Assembly (NCBI GenBank): GCA_022703445.1
Contig: JAKLDR010000019.1
Coordinates: 1-54,984, forward strand
Direction of reading: 5' to 3'
Length of the DNA: 54,984 bases
Origin: Planctomycetota bacterium
Lineage (GTDB): Bacteria; Planctomycetota; SZUA-567; JAKLDR01
Below the pieces are notes generated by a model that had not been told where the DNA came from, ran no database searches, and saw nothing but the letters and a program-made list of their open reading frames with translations. The translations under genes and the position numbers were made by a program. This document shows, one piece after another, positions 9,844 to 18,675 of this stretch; position 1 is the stretch's first letter, and each line of letters begins with the position of its first letter.

Positions 9844-9871
9844 TTGACGCCTTCCGGGCCCCGCATATACT
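9844..9871 (+). promoter_or_regulatory. Sigma70-like promoter for hpf-ptsN
   Basis: TTGACG (9844-9849), a 16-base spacer and TATACT (9866-9871). The start of transcription would be near 9878, giving a leader of about 70 bases. It points away from the pilus operon promoter, so 9732-9871 is a divergent control region. Confidence 0.6.
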
Positions 9872-9950
9872 GGCTGGTGCCGGCCGGCGACGGCGGAGGC
9901 TCTGCCCTCCGGCCATCGGCCAGGCAGCCAGGGAAGAAGGAGCACGCCAA

Positions 9951-10337
9951 GTGCAGATTTCCGTTACCGGCCACGGCATCGAAACATCTGAAACCCTGCG
10001 CGAGTTCATCGAGGACAAGCTGTCCAAGATGGACAAGTTCGCGCGCATCATGAAGGTCCAGGTGATCCTCCGCTCCGTGCCCAAAGGCGGGCGCAACGTG
10101 GAGGTGATCTGCCACCTGGTCCATGGCAAGTCCCTGGTGGCCAGCGCCAGCCACGACGACACCTACGCCGCGGTCGACCTGGTCGCGGACAAGCTCCAGC
10201 GCCAGCTCAGCAAGGTCCAGGGCCAGCGCCGCGAGCGCCGCAGCGACATCCGCGAGGCGCGCCGCTTCAAGGAAAGCCTGGCGACGACCGAAACCGCCAG
10301 CGACGACGAGGCAGACGAAGCCGAGGAAGAGGGCTAG
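9951..10337 (+). CDS. hpf: Ribosome hibernation-promoting factor / sigma54 modulation protein
   Basis: 128 residues from a GTG at 9951, chosen because AAGGAG lies 8 bases upstream and the protein then begins VQISVTGHGIE, the normal N-terminal strand of the family. An in-frame open stretch further upstream has no family similarity. The family fold (beta-alpha-beta-beta-beta-alpha) covers residues 1-100, followed by an acidic tail (DDEADEAEEEG). Length fits the short HPF/YfiA class that binds the 30S decoding site and inactivates ribosomes in stationary phase; the long-form dimerisation domain is absent. The pairing with ptsN is common in bacteria, there usually next to rpoN, which is not present here. 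Confidence 0.92.
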   Translation: MQISVTGHGIETSETLREFIEDKLSKMDKFARIMKVQVILRSVPKGGRNVEVICHLVHGKSLVASASHDDTYAAVDLVADKLQRQLSKVQGQRRERRSDIREARRFKESLATTETASDDEADEAEEEG

Positions 10338-10403
10338 CCAAGGCCCCGCCGGACCGCAGTCCGCGGCCCGGCTCCAGCGCTCCGAGGTTGAGGAACCGAA
10401 GCC

Positions 10404-10883
10404 ATGAAACTCTCAGACTTGATCGACTCCAAGGCGATCGTGAGCGAGATCCAGGCAACCACCAAGGAAGAGGCCATCAAGGAACTGGTCGACGCCCTGG
10501 CCGGCGCAGGCAAGGTCGATCCCAAGGACAACAAGAAGCTGACCGCCGCGCTCATGGCCCGCGAACAGCTGGGCTCCACCGGGATCGGCCAGGGGCTGGC
10601 CGTGCCCCACGCCAAGCACAACAGCGTCGGCAACCTGGTGGCCGCCTTCGGGCGCTCCAAGAAGGGCATCGACTTCGATTCGCTCGACGGCGAGCCGGTG
10701 CACCTGGTCTTCCTGCTGCTGTCCAACAAGGAGGCTTCCGGGCAGCACCTCGAGGCCCTGGCCTACATCACCAAGCTGCTCCGCGACGACCTCTTCTGCC
10801 GCTTCCTCAAGGAAGCCAAGGACCACGCCGAGCTGATCGACCTCCTCAAGGAGGCCGATCAGAAGCTGGCCGCCCAGGGTTAG
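10404..10883 (+). CDS. ptsN: PTS IIA-like nitrogen-regulatory protein (PtsN / EIIA-Ntr)
   Basis: 159 residues, one fructose/mannitol-type EIIA domain. The active-site histidine is His69 in the motif GIGQGLAVPHAKH, the residue phosphorylated by NPr/HPr. The protein ends after the domain, with no EIIB or EIIC part and no other PTS transport gene nearby, so it is regulatory rather than a sugar transporter. In proteobacteria EIIA-Ntr controls potassium transport and stress responses; the target here is unknown. It lies 66 bases after hpf, preceded by a GAGG site, and is followed by a strong terminator. Confidence 0.9.
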   Translation: MKLSDLIDSKAIVSEIQATTKEEAIKELVDALAGAGKVDPKDNKKLTAALMAREQLGSTGIGQGLAVPHAKHNSVGNLVAAFGRSKKGIDFDSLDGEPVHLVFLLLSNKEASGQHLEALAYITKLLRDDLFCRFLKEAKDHAELIDLLKEADQKLAAQG

Positions 10884-10903
10884 CGCCCGCCCGACTTCAA
10901 ACG

Positions 10904-10937
10904 ACCGGGGCCGCAGTCGCGGCCCCGGTTTCTTTTT
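10904..10937 (+). terminator. Rho-independent terminator after ptsN
   Basis: A perfect 11-bp GC-rich stem (10904-10914 pairing with 10919-10929), loop AGTC, then TTTCTTTTT. It may also serve the converging lipoprotein genes, whose last stop is at 10956. Confidence 0.92.
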
Positions 10938-10955
10938 GGAGATGCCTCGCAGCGG

Positions 10956-11702
10956 CTACTCCAGCGGCCACCACTCCCCGGCGACGCCACCCGCCTCCGA
11001 ACCGCCCGGACCGACCTGGAGCGTGCTGCGGCTGGAACTCGAACTCGCGCCCCGGAAGAGGAACCCCAGGAAGGGCAGGTCCATGAGCAGCGGAACCCCC
11101 GATTCGCTGCGATAGGTCGAACCGCCGGTCAGCCCGGCGGCATCGCCAGAGATGGAGCGCCGGGCAAACTCCGGACCGGCAACGCGGAAGCGCGTGCTCT
11201 GCGGGTACTCTCTCTCGCCTACGCGGTAGGCCCAGAGCAGGGTCATGGACCTGGCCTCGAGCGCCTCGACGGGCAGCTCGAAGACCAGCACGAAGGCCGC
11301 CTCGCGCCAGGTGCCGATCTCGACCGGGCCCTCCAGGCTCCTGCCGCCGCGGCGGACGCGGACCGGGGCCATGCCGCGCGCGTCTCCGCCGGCAGAGAGC
11401 AGCGTGTTGCCGGGGGTGAACCGGATGCTCTCGGCGCGCTTGTTCCGGAACTCTACAACCGCCCCGATCTCGGCTCGCCGGCCGTCGCGTTCGGAGCGCA
11501 CCAGCGGGGAAAGCGCCGCCACCACGGTGGCGTCGTTGTCAGCGGCCTCCGGCGGGACGCGCGAGCGCACGCCCACCAGCCCGTCGCGGCCGACGGCCTT
11601 GCCCTCGGCCGGGCGCCAGTAGGCCTCGCGCGGCGCGCAGCCGGCGGCGACAAGCAGCGCGGCGCAGGCCCCGAGCAGGACCGTCCGCGGACTTGATCTC
11701 AC
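10956..11702 (-). CDS. Lipoprotein with a secretin-like C-terminal motif
   Basis: 248 residues from a GTG at 11702 that overlaps the stop of the upstream gene (GTGA). The start is fixed by the lipoprotein signal VRSSPRTVLLGACAALLVA followed by AGC (lipidated Cys near residue 22). The middle is a beta-rich domain (about 60-190) that I cannot assign. Near the end comes GVPLLMDLPFLGFLFR, which looks like the closing signature of secretins (compare GVPAAMDIPVLGRLFR in the gene at 1994-4741), then a serine-rich tail. There is no room for a full secretin barrel. Inference: an outer-membrane lipoprotein, perhaps derived from or partnering a secretin. Confidence 0.75.
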   Translation of the reverse strand: MRSSPRTVLLGACAALLVAAGCAPREAYWRPAEGKAVGRDGLVGVRSRVPPEAADNDATVVAALSPLVRSERDGRRAEIGAVVEFRNKRAESIRFTPGNTLLSAGGDARGMAPVRVRRGGRSLEGPVEIGTWREAAFVLVFELPVEALEARSMTLLWAYRVGEREYPQSTRFRVAGPEFARRSISGDAAGLTGGSTYRSESGVPLLMDLPFLGFLFRGASSSSSRSTLQVGPGGSEAGGVAGEWWPLE

Positions 11703-12457
11703 TGGACGGCCGGTGCCGGGGCCGGCGCGGCCGGAACCGCGGGCTTGGCCTCGGGCGCAGCCGGCTTGACCCGGTCCATGTCCTCGTCGAACTCGTCGCG
11801 GTGGGTGCTCCACCACTTCTCCCAGGCCTCGCGGGAGCCGAAATCCTCGCCGGTGAGCTTCTTCAGCTTCTTCTGGACCTGCTTGCCGTAGGGCGAGTCC
11901 TCGTGGCGCGGGATCAGCCAGTCGACCTGCCCCTTGTAGCTCTTGGAGTGCAGGCGGATGAAGCGCACCAGGGCGCAGGGCGCGTCCCAGCAGACCTTCT
12001 GAACGGTGTAGAGCGGCACGACCATGACGTAGTAGCCGACCATGCCGAAGATCTCGCCGACCTTGAACGGCAGGAACGTGAACGAGGTCAGGCCCAGGGT
12101 CGGGATCGGCAGGGTCAGCACGCTGATCACCGCGCCCAGCGCAAAGCCCGGCACGTAGAGGACCCAGCCGACTATCACGCCCGTGCCGTCGACCACGATG
12201 CTGGCGTCGTCCGGGAAGGGGCCCCAGGGGTCCCAGAACATGCCGCCGATCAGGACCGGCCCGCCGGGCGTCTCCCAGGACGCGGCCGCCGGACCCCGGC
12301 TGGGGGCCAGCCCCGCGCGCAGCGGCAGGGCCGCGACCGGCGCGCCGGCATAGCTGGCCAGTTCGATGCGTTCGGGCAAGGCCGAACGCTGGCTGGAACA
12401 GCCGGCCGCCAGCGCCAACAGCAGTGCCACCGGAACCAGGACCGTCCGTCCGTGCAT
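11699..12457 (-). CDS. Lipoprotein with hydrophobic central segment, unknown function
   Basis: 252 residues from the ATG at 12457, with GGAGGG upstream. The lipoprotein signal is HGRTVLVPVALLLALAAGC (Cys20). A hydrophobic region at about 90-150 (GWVLYVPGFALGAVISVL, then GMVGYYVMVVPLYTV) could form two membrane or hairpin segments. A basic, charged C-terminal third follows, with an Ala-Pro-rich end. I do not recognise a family. A longer frame starting upstream at 12496 exists but lacks a ribosome site. It forms a two-gene operon with the secretin-motif lipoprotein. Confidence 0.75.
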   Translation of the reverse strand: MHGRTVLVPVALLLALAAGCSSQRSALPERIELASYAGAPVAALPLRAGLAPSRGPAAASWETPGGPVLIGGMFWDPWGPFPDDASIVVDGTGVIVGWVLYVPGFALGAVISVLTLPIPTLGLTSFTFLPFKVGEIFGMVGYYVMVVPLYTVQKVCWDAPCALVRFIRLHSKSYKGQVDWLIPRHEDSPYGKQVQKKLKKLTGEDFGSREAWEKWWSTHRDEFDEDMDRVKPAAPEAKPAVPAAPAPAPAVQ

Positions 12458-12537
12458 AGGCGCACCCTCCGTTGCGATCCCCCGTCCGACCGTCATGAGT
12501 ATAGCCGGGGACGCCCCCCGGCGTCAACGGCGGGGCC

Positions 12538-12543
12538 ATTATA
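12538..12543 (-). promoter_or_regulatory. -10-like element for the lipoprotein pair
   Basis: A consensus TATAAT on the minus strand, about 80 bases before the start at 12457, in a region that is otherwise very GC-rich. No convincing -35 hexamer was found at 16-18 bases. Confidence 0.35.
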
Positions 12544-12587
12544 AGGAACGGCCCCGGCCTCCCCGACCCGGCGGATCGCACCTGCAC

Positions 12588-12615
12588 TTGCGTCCGGGCG
12601 TCCCGGCGCTAATAT
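12588..12615 (+). promoter_or_regulatory. Sigma70-like promoter for cmk-plsC-rpsA
   Basis: TTGCGT (12588-12593), a 16-base spacer and TAATAT (12610-12615), about 50 bases before the cmk start. It is divergent from the lipoprotein pair. Confidence 0.5.
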
Positions 12616-12664
12616 GTGTCCAAGTCCCGCCGCGGCGGAAAGGCGCCGGTGGCGGGCATGAAGG

Positions 12665-13351
12665 TTGCCGAAGCACCCAGTCATAGCGATCGACGGCCCG
12701 GCCGGGAGCGGAAAGTCCACGGCCGCGCGTCTCCTTGCCCGGAAACTGGGCTACACCCACGTCGATACCGGCGCGCTCTACCGCACGGTGACCTGGCTCG
12801 CCATCGAGCGCGGCGTCGACCTCGCCGACGAACAGGCCCTGGCCGCGGTGGTCCCGGCGATCCAGGTGCGATTCGAACCCTCGGCCGACGGCCAGAGGGT
12901 TTTCTCCGGCTCGCGCGACGTGTCCCGCGAAATCCGGACTCCCGAACTCACCCGTCAGGTGCGCTTCGCCGCGGCCTCGCCGCTGGTCAGGAAGGCTCTC
13001 GTACCGGTCCAGCGCGACTTCGCCGAGCGCGGTCCCTGCGTGATGGAGGGCCGGGACATCGGCACGGTGATCTTCCCGGACGCCCAGGTCAAGTTCTACC
13101 TCGACGCCCCGCTGCGGGTCCGCGCCGAGCGCCGTTGGAAGGAGCTGACCGCCGCCGGAAAGACGGTCACGCTCGAGGAGGTCGAGCGCGAGGAGGCCGC
13201 CCGGGACGAAAGCGACCTCAGGCGCTCGACGGCGCCTCTCAGGCGCGCCGACGACGCCATCGTCGTCGACACCGGCCGGTTCGACGTCGACGGGATGGTC
13301 GAGCACCTGGCCGGGCTCGCCGCCGGGCGGCTGGGGGGCGGCAGGCGATGA
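12665..13351 (+). CDS. cmk: Cytidylate kinase
   Basis: 228 residues. Phosphorylates CMP/dCMP with ATP. Walker A GPAGSGKST lies at about residues 10-18, followed by the (d)CMP-binding segment DTGALYRTVTW and by GRDIGTVIFPDA, both typical of CMK. Length is normal for the family. The only possible start is a TTG at 12665: an in-frame stop lies at 12659-12661 and the conserved core begins at residue 6. The ribosome site is weak (AAGG directly before the TTG), so initiation may be poor or rely on the nearby promoter. It overlaps plsC by 4 bases. Confidence 0.93.
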   Translation: MPKHPVIAIDGPAGSGKSTAARLLARKLGYTHVDTGALYRTVTWLAIERGVDLADEQALAAVVPAIQVRFEPSADGQRVFSGSRDVSREIRTPELTRQVRFAAASPLVRKALVPVQRDFAERGPCVMEGRDIGTVIFPDAQVKFYLDAPLRVRAERRWKELTAAGKTVTLEEVEREEAARDESDLRRSTAPLRRADDAIVVDTGRFDVDGMVEHLAGLAAGRLGGGRR

Positions 13352-14145
13352 CCCTCTTCTACCGCTTCTGCCGGCGCCTCTGCATCATCTTCTGCCGGGG
13401 TTACCTCCGACTGAAGACCTGGAACCTCGACCGCGTGCCGACCACCGGCGGCGTGATTCTGGCCTCCAACCACCAGTGCTATCTGGACCCGCCGCTGGCC
13501 ACCTGCCTGATCCGCCGGCAGTGCAACTACCTGGCCAGGAGCACCCTTTTCCGTTTCGCGCCCTTCGCCTGGCTCATCCGGAACGTCGGCGCGGTGCCGC
13601 TGGAGCGGGGCGAGTCCGACGCGGCCGGGCTGCGCCGCGCGGTGGACATACTCAGGGCCGGGCACCTGCTCATGCTCTTTCCGGAGGGCACGCGCACGAG
13701 GGACGGGGCGCTGGGCCGGGTGCAGTCCGGCGTGGCGGTGATCGCCATGCGCTCGGGCGTCCCGGTGGTCCCCACCTTCATCCACGGGGCCTACGATGCC
13801 TGGCCGCGCTCGCAGAGGTTCCCGCGGCCGCGGCGGGTTGGCGTCTTCTACGGCGCGCCGATCCAGCCTCCGGCGGAGACCGAGGACCGCCGCGGGCACA
13901 AGGAACAGGTCAGGAAGCTCACTGCCGAGATCCAGGCCGGGCTGGAAGCGCTCCAGCGCCAGGCCTTCGAAACCATGCCGCTGAAAGGTCGGTCCGTGCC
14001 GAAGACGGTGCGGAACGGGGACGGCAAAGACGGACCGCTCCCCGGCGATCCCCCGACCACCGGCGGCCAGTCGACGGACGGCGCCCCGTGCGGCGCCGCT
14101 CCGGAAGTGAACGGGAACCGTCTGGAAGTCGGCTCGCGCGGCTAG
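13348..14145 (+). CDS. plsC: 1-acyl-sn-glycerol-3-phosphate acyltransferase (PlsC family)
   Basis: 265 residues. Makes phosphatidic acid from lysophosphatidic acid at the inner membrane. The HX4D catalytic box is NHQCYLD at about residues 34-40, and the substrate loop is FPEGTRTRDG at about 111-120. The N-terminus carries a hydrophobic, basic amphipathic stretch. The last ~55 residues after the acyltransferase domain are low-complexity and polar (GDGKDGPLPGDPPTTGG) with no family match. The start overlaps the cmk stop (ATGA). The order cmk-plsC-rpsA is known from other bacteria, sometimes with ispH between, which is absent here. Confidence 0.9.
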   Translation: MTLFYRFCRRLCIIFCRGYLRLKTWNLDRVPTTGGVILASNHQCYLDPPLATCLIRRQCNYLARSTLFRFAPFAWLIRNVGAVPLERGESDAAGLRRAVDILRAGHLLMLFPEGTRTRDGALGRVQSGVAVIAMRSGVPVVPTFIHGAYDAWPRSQRFPRPRRVGVFYGAPIQPPAETEDRRGHKEQVRKLTAEIQAGLEALQRQAFETMPLKGRSVPKTVRNGDGKDGPLPGDPPTTGGQSTDGAPCGAAPEVNGNRLEVGSRG

Positions 14146-14184
14146 GGATCGGCTCGGGCGCGCCGGAGGAAGGGGAAGTCAGTC

Positions 14185-16008
14185 ATGGCCAAGCCAGAGT
14201 TCTGGACGAGCCCGACGGGGCTCAAGGTCGAGGAAGTGGAGGCCGAGGTCAAGGCCGCGATGGAGGGCATGGACGCCAAGCAGGTCATGGCCCTCTGCGA
14301 GAAGTCGGTCAGCGAGTTCGCCACCGGCTCGATCGTCAAGGGCACGATCATCGGCCAGGCCGGCGACGACGTGGTCGTGGACATCGGCTACAAGTCCGAG
14401 GGGTTCGTCAACAAGAACGAGTTCGACACTCTCGAGCAGATCGAGCCCGGCAAGGAGCTCGAGGTCTACCTGGAGAGCGTCGAGGACGCCTCGGGCCTGG
14501 TGGTCCTGTCCAAGCGCAAGGCCGACCGCATCCGCGGCTGGGAGCGGGTCATCCAGAAGCACAAGGTCGGCGACACCGTCAAGGGCAAGTGCGTCCGCAA
14601 GATCAAGGGCGGCCTGCTGGTTGACGTCGGCGTGCTCGTCTTCCTGCCGGCCAGCCAGGTGGACATCCGCCGGGTCGGCGACGTCGGCGAGTACATCGGC
14701 CGGGACATCGAGGCCAAGATCATCAAGATCGACGAGGAGCGCCGCAACATCGTCCTCTCGCGCCGCAAGCTGCTCGAGGAGGACCGCGACAAGATGAAGA
14801 AGGAGCTCTTCACCACCATCCGCGTCGGCGAGATCCGCCGCGGCGTCGTGAAGAACATCACCGACTTCGGCGCCTTCATCGACCTGGGCGGCGTCGACGG
14901 CCTGCTGCACATCACCGACATGTCCTGGGGCCGGGTCAACCACCCCAGCGAGGTGGTCAGCGTCGACTCGCTGGTCGAGGTCATGGTGCTGGATTTCAAC
15001 CCCGAGCGCGAGCGCATCTCGCTGGGCCTCAAGCAGCTCACCCCCAACCCCTGGGAGGCGGTCCCGGAGAAGTACCCGGTGGGCACGCGCATGAAGGGCG
15101 AAGTGGTCAACATCATGCCCTACGGCGCCTTCGTCAAGCTCGAGGAGGGCGTCGAGGGCCTGGTCCACGTCTCGGAGATGAGCTGGACCCGCCAGGTGAC
15201 CCACCCGAGCGAAGTCGTCAACGTCGGCGACATGGTCGACTGCGTGGTGCTGGACGTCAACACCGAGCGCCAGGAGATCAGCCTGGGCATGAAGCAGACC
15301 GAGGCCAACCCCTGGACCAAGGTCCAGGAGAAGTACCCGGCCGGCACCAAGGTCAAGGGCAAGGTCCGCAACCTCACCAACTACGGCGCCTTCGTGGAGA
15401 TCGAGGAGGGCGTCGACGGCCTGCTGCACGTCTCGGACATGTCCTGGACCAAGAAGTTCACCCACCCCTCGGCGCTCCTGAAGAAGGGCGACGAGATCGA
15501 GGCGGTCGTGCTCGCCGTGGACCAGGAGCGCAAGCGCGTCTCCCTCGGCCTCAAGCAGCTCGAGGACGATCCGTGGCAGACCACCATCCCGCAGCGCTTC
15601 CAGCCGGGGCAGACCGTCAAGGGCAAGGTCACCAAGCTCACCAGCTTCGGCGCCTTCGTGGAGATCGACGGCGACCTCGAGGGCCTGCTGCACGTCTCCG
15701 AGATGTCCTCCGCCAAGGTGGCCAACCCCGAGGACGTGGTCAAGCCCGAGCAGGAGGTTGAGGTCAAGATCATCAACGTCGATCCGGTCGGCCGGAAGAT
15801 CGGCCTGTCCCTGCGCGCCATGACCGAGCCGGACCGCCAGTACCAGCAGACCAAGGGCGGCAAGCCGGTCCCGGCCGGCGAGGCGGGCATCGCCGACATC
15901 GCCCGCTACCGCGCTCCGGACTCCGGCCGCCTCGGAGAGACGCTGGCCGACTCGCTCGGCGCAGCTCTCGACGCCGGCAGCAAGAAGGACGAGGAGGAGC
16001 AGAAGTAG
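14185..16008 (+). CDS. rpsA: 30S ribosomal protein S1
   Basis: 607 residues with six S1 (OB-fold) repeats starting near residues 48, 131, 214, 300, 387 and 473. The last four share the strong KGxVxxxxxxGAFVxxxxGxxGLxHxSxMS pattern. This is the full six-domain form, as in proteobacteria. The first two repeats are divergent and normally dock S1 on the ribosome through S2; the others bind mRNA. A 40-residue acidic/lysine tail ends the protein. A purine-rich GGAGGAAGGGGAAG region lies before the ATG. It is last in the cmk-plsC-rpsA run. Confidence 0.96.
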   Translation: MAKPEFWTSPTGLKVEEVEAEVKAAMEGMDAKQVMALCEKSVSEFATGSIVKGTIIGQAGDDVVVDIGYKSEGFVNKNEFDTLEQIEPGKELEVYLESVEDASGLVVLSKRKADRIRGWERVIQKHKVGDTVKGKCVRKIKGGLLVDVGVLVFLPASQVDIRRVGDVGEYIGRDIEAKIIKIDEERRNIVLSRRKLLEEDRDKMKKELFTTIRVGEIRRGVVKNITDFGAFIDLGGVDGLLHITDMSWGRVNHPSEVVSVDSLVEVMVLDFNPERERISLGLKQLTPNPWEAVPEKYPVGTRMKGEVVNIMPYGAFVKLEEGVEGLVHVSEMSWTRQVTHPSEVVNVGDMVDCVVLDVNTERQEISLGMKQTEANPWTKVQEKYPAGTKVKGKVRNLTNYGAFVEIEEGVDGLLHVSDMSWTKKFTHPSALLKKGDEIEAVVLAVDQERKRVSLGLKQLEDDPWQTTIPQRFQPGQTVKGKVTKLTSFGAFVEIDGDLEGLLHVSEMSSAKVANPEDVVKPEQEVEVKIINVDPVGRKIGLSLRAMTEPDRQYQQTKGGKPVPAGEAGIADIARYRAPDSGRLGETLADSLGAALDAGSKKDEEEQK

Positions 16009-16030
16009 CCGCCAGACACTGACCGCGCCA

Positions 16031-16063
16031 GCCGGGGGCGGGCGGAAACGCCCCGCCCCCGGC
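16031..16063 (+). terminator. GC-rich hairpin after rpsA
   Basis: A 12-bp perfect stem (16031-16042 with 16052-16063) around CGGAAACGC. There is no T-run after it, so it may be a Rho-type or attenuating hairpin rather than an intrinsic terminator. Confidence 0.5.
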
Positions 16064-16168
16064 AGCGCGGAGACCCCGCTATCAGGGGGAACCGAACCGT
16101 GCCGGAACGTTTCCCGTTGCAGACCGAGGACGAGCAGCGGCACCTGGGCGTGGCCCGGAGGGGATGCC

Positions 16169-17239
16169 GTGCCTGACAGGTCACCAGCCTGCGACCTCCG
16201 CTCCGACACCGTCACCCGGCCCACGCCGGCCATGCGCCGGGCCATGAGCCGCGCGGCGGTCGGCGACGACGTCTTCGGCGAGGACCCCACCGTCCGCCAG
16301 CTCGAGGAACTCGCCGCCGGGACCGTCGGCAAGGAGGCCGCGCTCTTCGTCCCCTCGGGGACCATGGGCAACCTGCTGGCCGTCATGATCCACGCCGAGG
16401 ACGGCGAGGTCCTGCTCGGCGACTCCAGCCACATCCGCCTCAGCGAGTGCGGCGGCCACGCCCGCCTCGCCGGTTCGCCGGCCTGGCCGCTGGCCACCGA
16501 CCGCTTCGGCCGCCTCTCTCCGGCGGACGTGGCCGGAGCGGTGCACGGGGCGAACGTCCACCAGGCCCGGACGAAGCTCCTGTGCCTGGAGAACACCCAC
16601 AACTTCTGCGGCGGGACGGTCATCTCCGCCGAGGAGACCGCCGCCATCGTCGCTCCGGCCAGGAAGGCCGGGCTGAAAACGCACCTCGACGGCGCTCGGA
16701 TCTTCAACGCCGCGACGGCCCTGGGCGTCCCGGCGGCGGCGCTCGCCGCGCCCTTCGACTCGGTGATGTTCTGCCTGTCGAAGGGGCTCTGCGCGCCGGT
16801 CGGCTCGATGCTCTGCGGCTCGCAGGCGTTCGTCGCCGAGGCCCGCGCCCGCCGCAAGATGCTCGGCGGCGGGATGCGCCAGGCCGGGGTGCTGGCCGCC
16901 TGCGGGCTGATCGCCATCGAGGAGATGACCCGCCGTCTCGCCGAGGACCACGCCAGCGCCCGGCTGCTGGCCGAGGCCCTGGCCGGGCTCCCCGGCGTCG
17001 CACTCGACACGGCGACCGTCCAGACCAACATGGTCATCTTCGGTTACCGCGGCGCGCGCGGCCGCGACGCCGCCTGGCTGCAGCGGGAGCTGGCCCGGCG
17101 CGGCGTGCTCGCCCTGGTCCTGCCGGCCGGCGGCGAGCCCCGGATCCGCCTGGTCACCCACCGCGACGTGAGCCGCGCCGATTGCCGGCGCGCGGTCGGG
17201 ATCTTCCGCGGGCTTCTGGCCCGCCAGGAGTCGCCATGA
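16169..17239 (+). CDS. ltaE: Low-specificity L-threonine aldolase
   Basis: 356 residues from a GTG at 16169 with GGAGGGG upstream. A PLP enzyme of fold type I that cleaves L-threonine/allo-threonine to glycine and acetaldehyde. It begins [18 protein letters not shown], the usual N-terminus of the family; [16 protein letters not shown] is the second signature. The PLP lysine is in [13 protein letters not shown] at about residue 206, and [10 protein letters not shown] holds the cofactor-binding Asp. The last codon overlaps the phosphohexomutase start by 4 bases. It is the first gene of a nine-gene plus-strand run and has no other amino-acid gene beside it. Confidence 0.92.
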   Translation: MPDRSPACDLRSDTVTRPTPAMRRAMSRAAVGDDVFGEDPTVRQLEELAAGTVGKEAALFVPSGTMGNLLAVMIHAEDGEVLLGDSSHIRLSECGGHARLAGSPAWPLATDRFGRLSPADVAGAVHGANVHQARTKLLCLENTHNFCGGTVISAEETAAIVAPARKAGLKTHLDGARIFNAATALGVPAAALAAPFDSVMFCLSKGLCAPVGSMLCGSQAFVAEARARRKMLGGGMRQAGVLAACGLIAIEEMTRRLAEDHASARLLAEALAGLPGVALDTATVQTNMVIFGYRGARGRDAAWLQRELARRGVLALVLPAGGEPRIRLVTHRDVSRADCRRAVGIFRGLLARQESP

Positions 17240-18675
17240 GCTCTCTGATGGTCAGCATCTCCGGCGTCCGCGGGGTGGTCGGCGAGACCCTCACCCCCGA
17301 GGTGGTGCTGCGCTGGGGCCAGGCCTTCGGCACCTACATCAAGGGCGGCCGGGTCGTGGTCGGGCGCGACACGCGCGTGTCCGGGGAGATGGTCAAGCAC
17401 TCGGTGCACGCCGGGCTGCTTTCGGCCGGCTGCGCGATCATCGACCTCGGGGTGGTGACCACCCCGACGGCCACGCTGATGATCGAGGAGCTCGGCGCCG
17501 ACGGCGGCATCGTCATCTCCGCCAGCCACAACCCCATCGAGTGGAACGCGCTCAAGTTCTTCAACGCCGACGGCCAGTACCTGGACGCCGCCGAGGGCCG
17601 CGACCTGCTGGCCATCGCCGAGCGCGGCGAGTTCCGGCGCGCCAAGTGGCACCAGATCCGCGAGGTCGAGCTCAACGGCCGGTCCTCCGACGTGCACCTC
17701 ACCAAGGTGCTGGGCATCGTCGACGTGGAGGCCATCCGCGCGCGGCGCTTCCGGGTGGCGCTGGACTCCTGCAACGGCGCGGGCGTGGAGATCACCGCCC
17801 GGATGCTCACCGAGTTAGGCTGCGGGCTGGTCCGGATCCACTGCACGCCCGACGGCCTCTTCCCGCACGACCCGGAGCCGTCCTTCGAGAACCTCCAGGA
17901 CCTCTGCAAGCTGGTCCGCGCCGAGCGCAACGTCGACGTCGCCTTCGCCCAGGACCCCGACGCCGACCGCCTGGCGGTGGTCAACGAGACCGGCGACTTC
18001 ATCGGCGAGGAGCAGACCCTGGCGCTGGTGGCGGACTACGTTCTCAGTTCCCAGTTGCCAGCTCCCGGTTCCCAGTCACGGCAGGGAACTGGGAACGGAG
18101 AACAGGGAACGGCCAACCGTTGGCGCCCCTCCGTCGTGATCAACATGTCCACCAGCCGGGTCATCGAGGACATCGCCGCGCGCCACGGCGCGGCCTGCGA
18201 GCGGGTGGCGGTCGGCGAGGTCAACGTCGCCCGCCGGATGCGCGCCATCGGCGCGACCATCGGCGGCGAGGGCAACGGCGGGGTCATCGACCCCCGCGTG
18301 CACTTCGGCCGCGACAGCCTGGTGGGCATGGCCCTGATCCTCGAGAGCATGGCCAAGAGCGGCCGGAAGCTCTCCGAGTTGGTCGGCGCGCTGCCCCGCT
18401 ACCACATGAGGAAGACCAAGGCCCAGTGCCCGCCGGAGAAGCTCTCCGCGGCCATAGCCGAGATGCGCCGGGAGGGCCAGGCCTCCGGGGCGAGGATCAG
18501 CGAGCTCGACGGCCTGCGCCTGGACTGGGCCGACGCCTGGGTGCACGTGCGGCCGTCGAACACCGAGCCCATCGTGCGGGTAATCGGCGAGGCCGACGGC
18601 GAGAAGCGCGTCGAGGCGCTGGTCGGCTCATTCGTCGCGCGCGTCCGCGAACTGGGCGGCGGGGGAACCCCGTGA
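17236..18675 (+). CDS. glmM: Phosphoglucosamine mutase / phosphohexomutase with a repeat-derived insert
   Basis: 479 residues. Interconverts hexose 6- and 1-phosphates; the GlmM assignment (cell-wall precursor glucosamine-1-P) is likely but phosphomannomutase activity cannot be excluded. The catalytic serine loop is ISASHNP at about 94-100, the metal loop DPDADR at about 239-244, the sugar loop GGEGNGG at about 343-349 and the phosphate loop RPSNTEP at about 438-444, so all four active-site loops are intact. Between [10 protein letters not shown] and [11 protein letters not shown] lies about 25 residues of Ser/Pro/Gly/Gln-rich sequence encoded by an inverted heptamer repeat (18047-18110). The SASHNP-type form with GEGNGG resembles archaeal and deep-branching bacterial GlmM-like enzymes. 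Confidence 0.88.
   Translation: MSSLMVSISGVRGVVGETLTPEVVLRWGQAFGTYIKGGRVVVGRDTRVSGEMVKHSVHAGLLSAGCAIIDLGVVTTPTATLMIEELGADGGIVISASHNPIEWNALKFFNADGQYLDAAEGRDLLAIAERGEFRRAKWHQIREVELNGRSSDVHLTKVLGIVDVEAIRARRFRVALDSCNGAGVEITARMLTELGCGLVRIHCTPDGLFPHDPEPSFENLQDLCKLVRAERNVDVAFAQDPDADRLAVVNETGDFIGEEQTLALVADYVLSSQLPAPGSQSRQGTGNGEQGTANRWRPSVVINMSTSRVIEDIAARHGAACERVAVGEVNVARRMRAIGATIGGEGNGGVIDPRVHFGRDSLVGMALILESMAKSGRKLSELVGALPRYHMRKTKAQCPPEKLSAAIAEMRREGQASGARISELDGLRLDWADAWVHVRPSNTEPIVRVIGEADGEKRVEALVGSFVARVRELGGGGTP
18047..18110. repeat. 64-bp inverted heptamer element inside glmM
   Basis: Left arm: GTTCCCA, GTTGCCA, GCTCCCG, GTTCCCA (18047-18074). Loop of 8 bases. Right arm: AGGGAAC, TGGGAAC, GGAGAAC, AGGGAAC (18083-18110). 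The architecture is exactly 4x7 + 8 + 4x7, and 21 of 28 arm positions pair. It is read through in frame and codes for a low-complexity loop. Confidence 0.9.

Noticed and set aside
10956..12587. A single 543-codon minus-strand gene
   Set aside because: The frame joins a shadow of the 11699-12457 lipoprotein to the real 10956-11702 lipoprotein. Signal peptides and the GTGA overlap show two separate genes.
16099..16179. 26-codon plus-strand frame (GTG, upstream AGGGGG) between rpsA and the threonine aldolase
   Set aside because: It has no recognisable content, overlaps the ribosome site and start of the aldolase, and cannot be told from chance.
14179..17037. 952-codon open frame on the minus strand
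   Set aside because: It lies antisense to rpsA and the threonine aldolase, both certain genes. High GC leaves long stop-free shadows throughout this window.
18047..18110. Insertion sequence or group I/II intron in glmM
   Set aside because: The element is only 64 bases, has no coding capacity of its own and is read through in frame.
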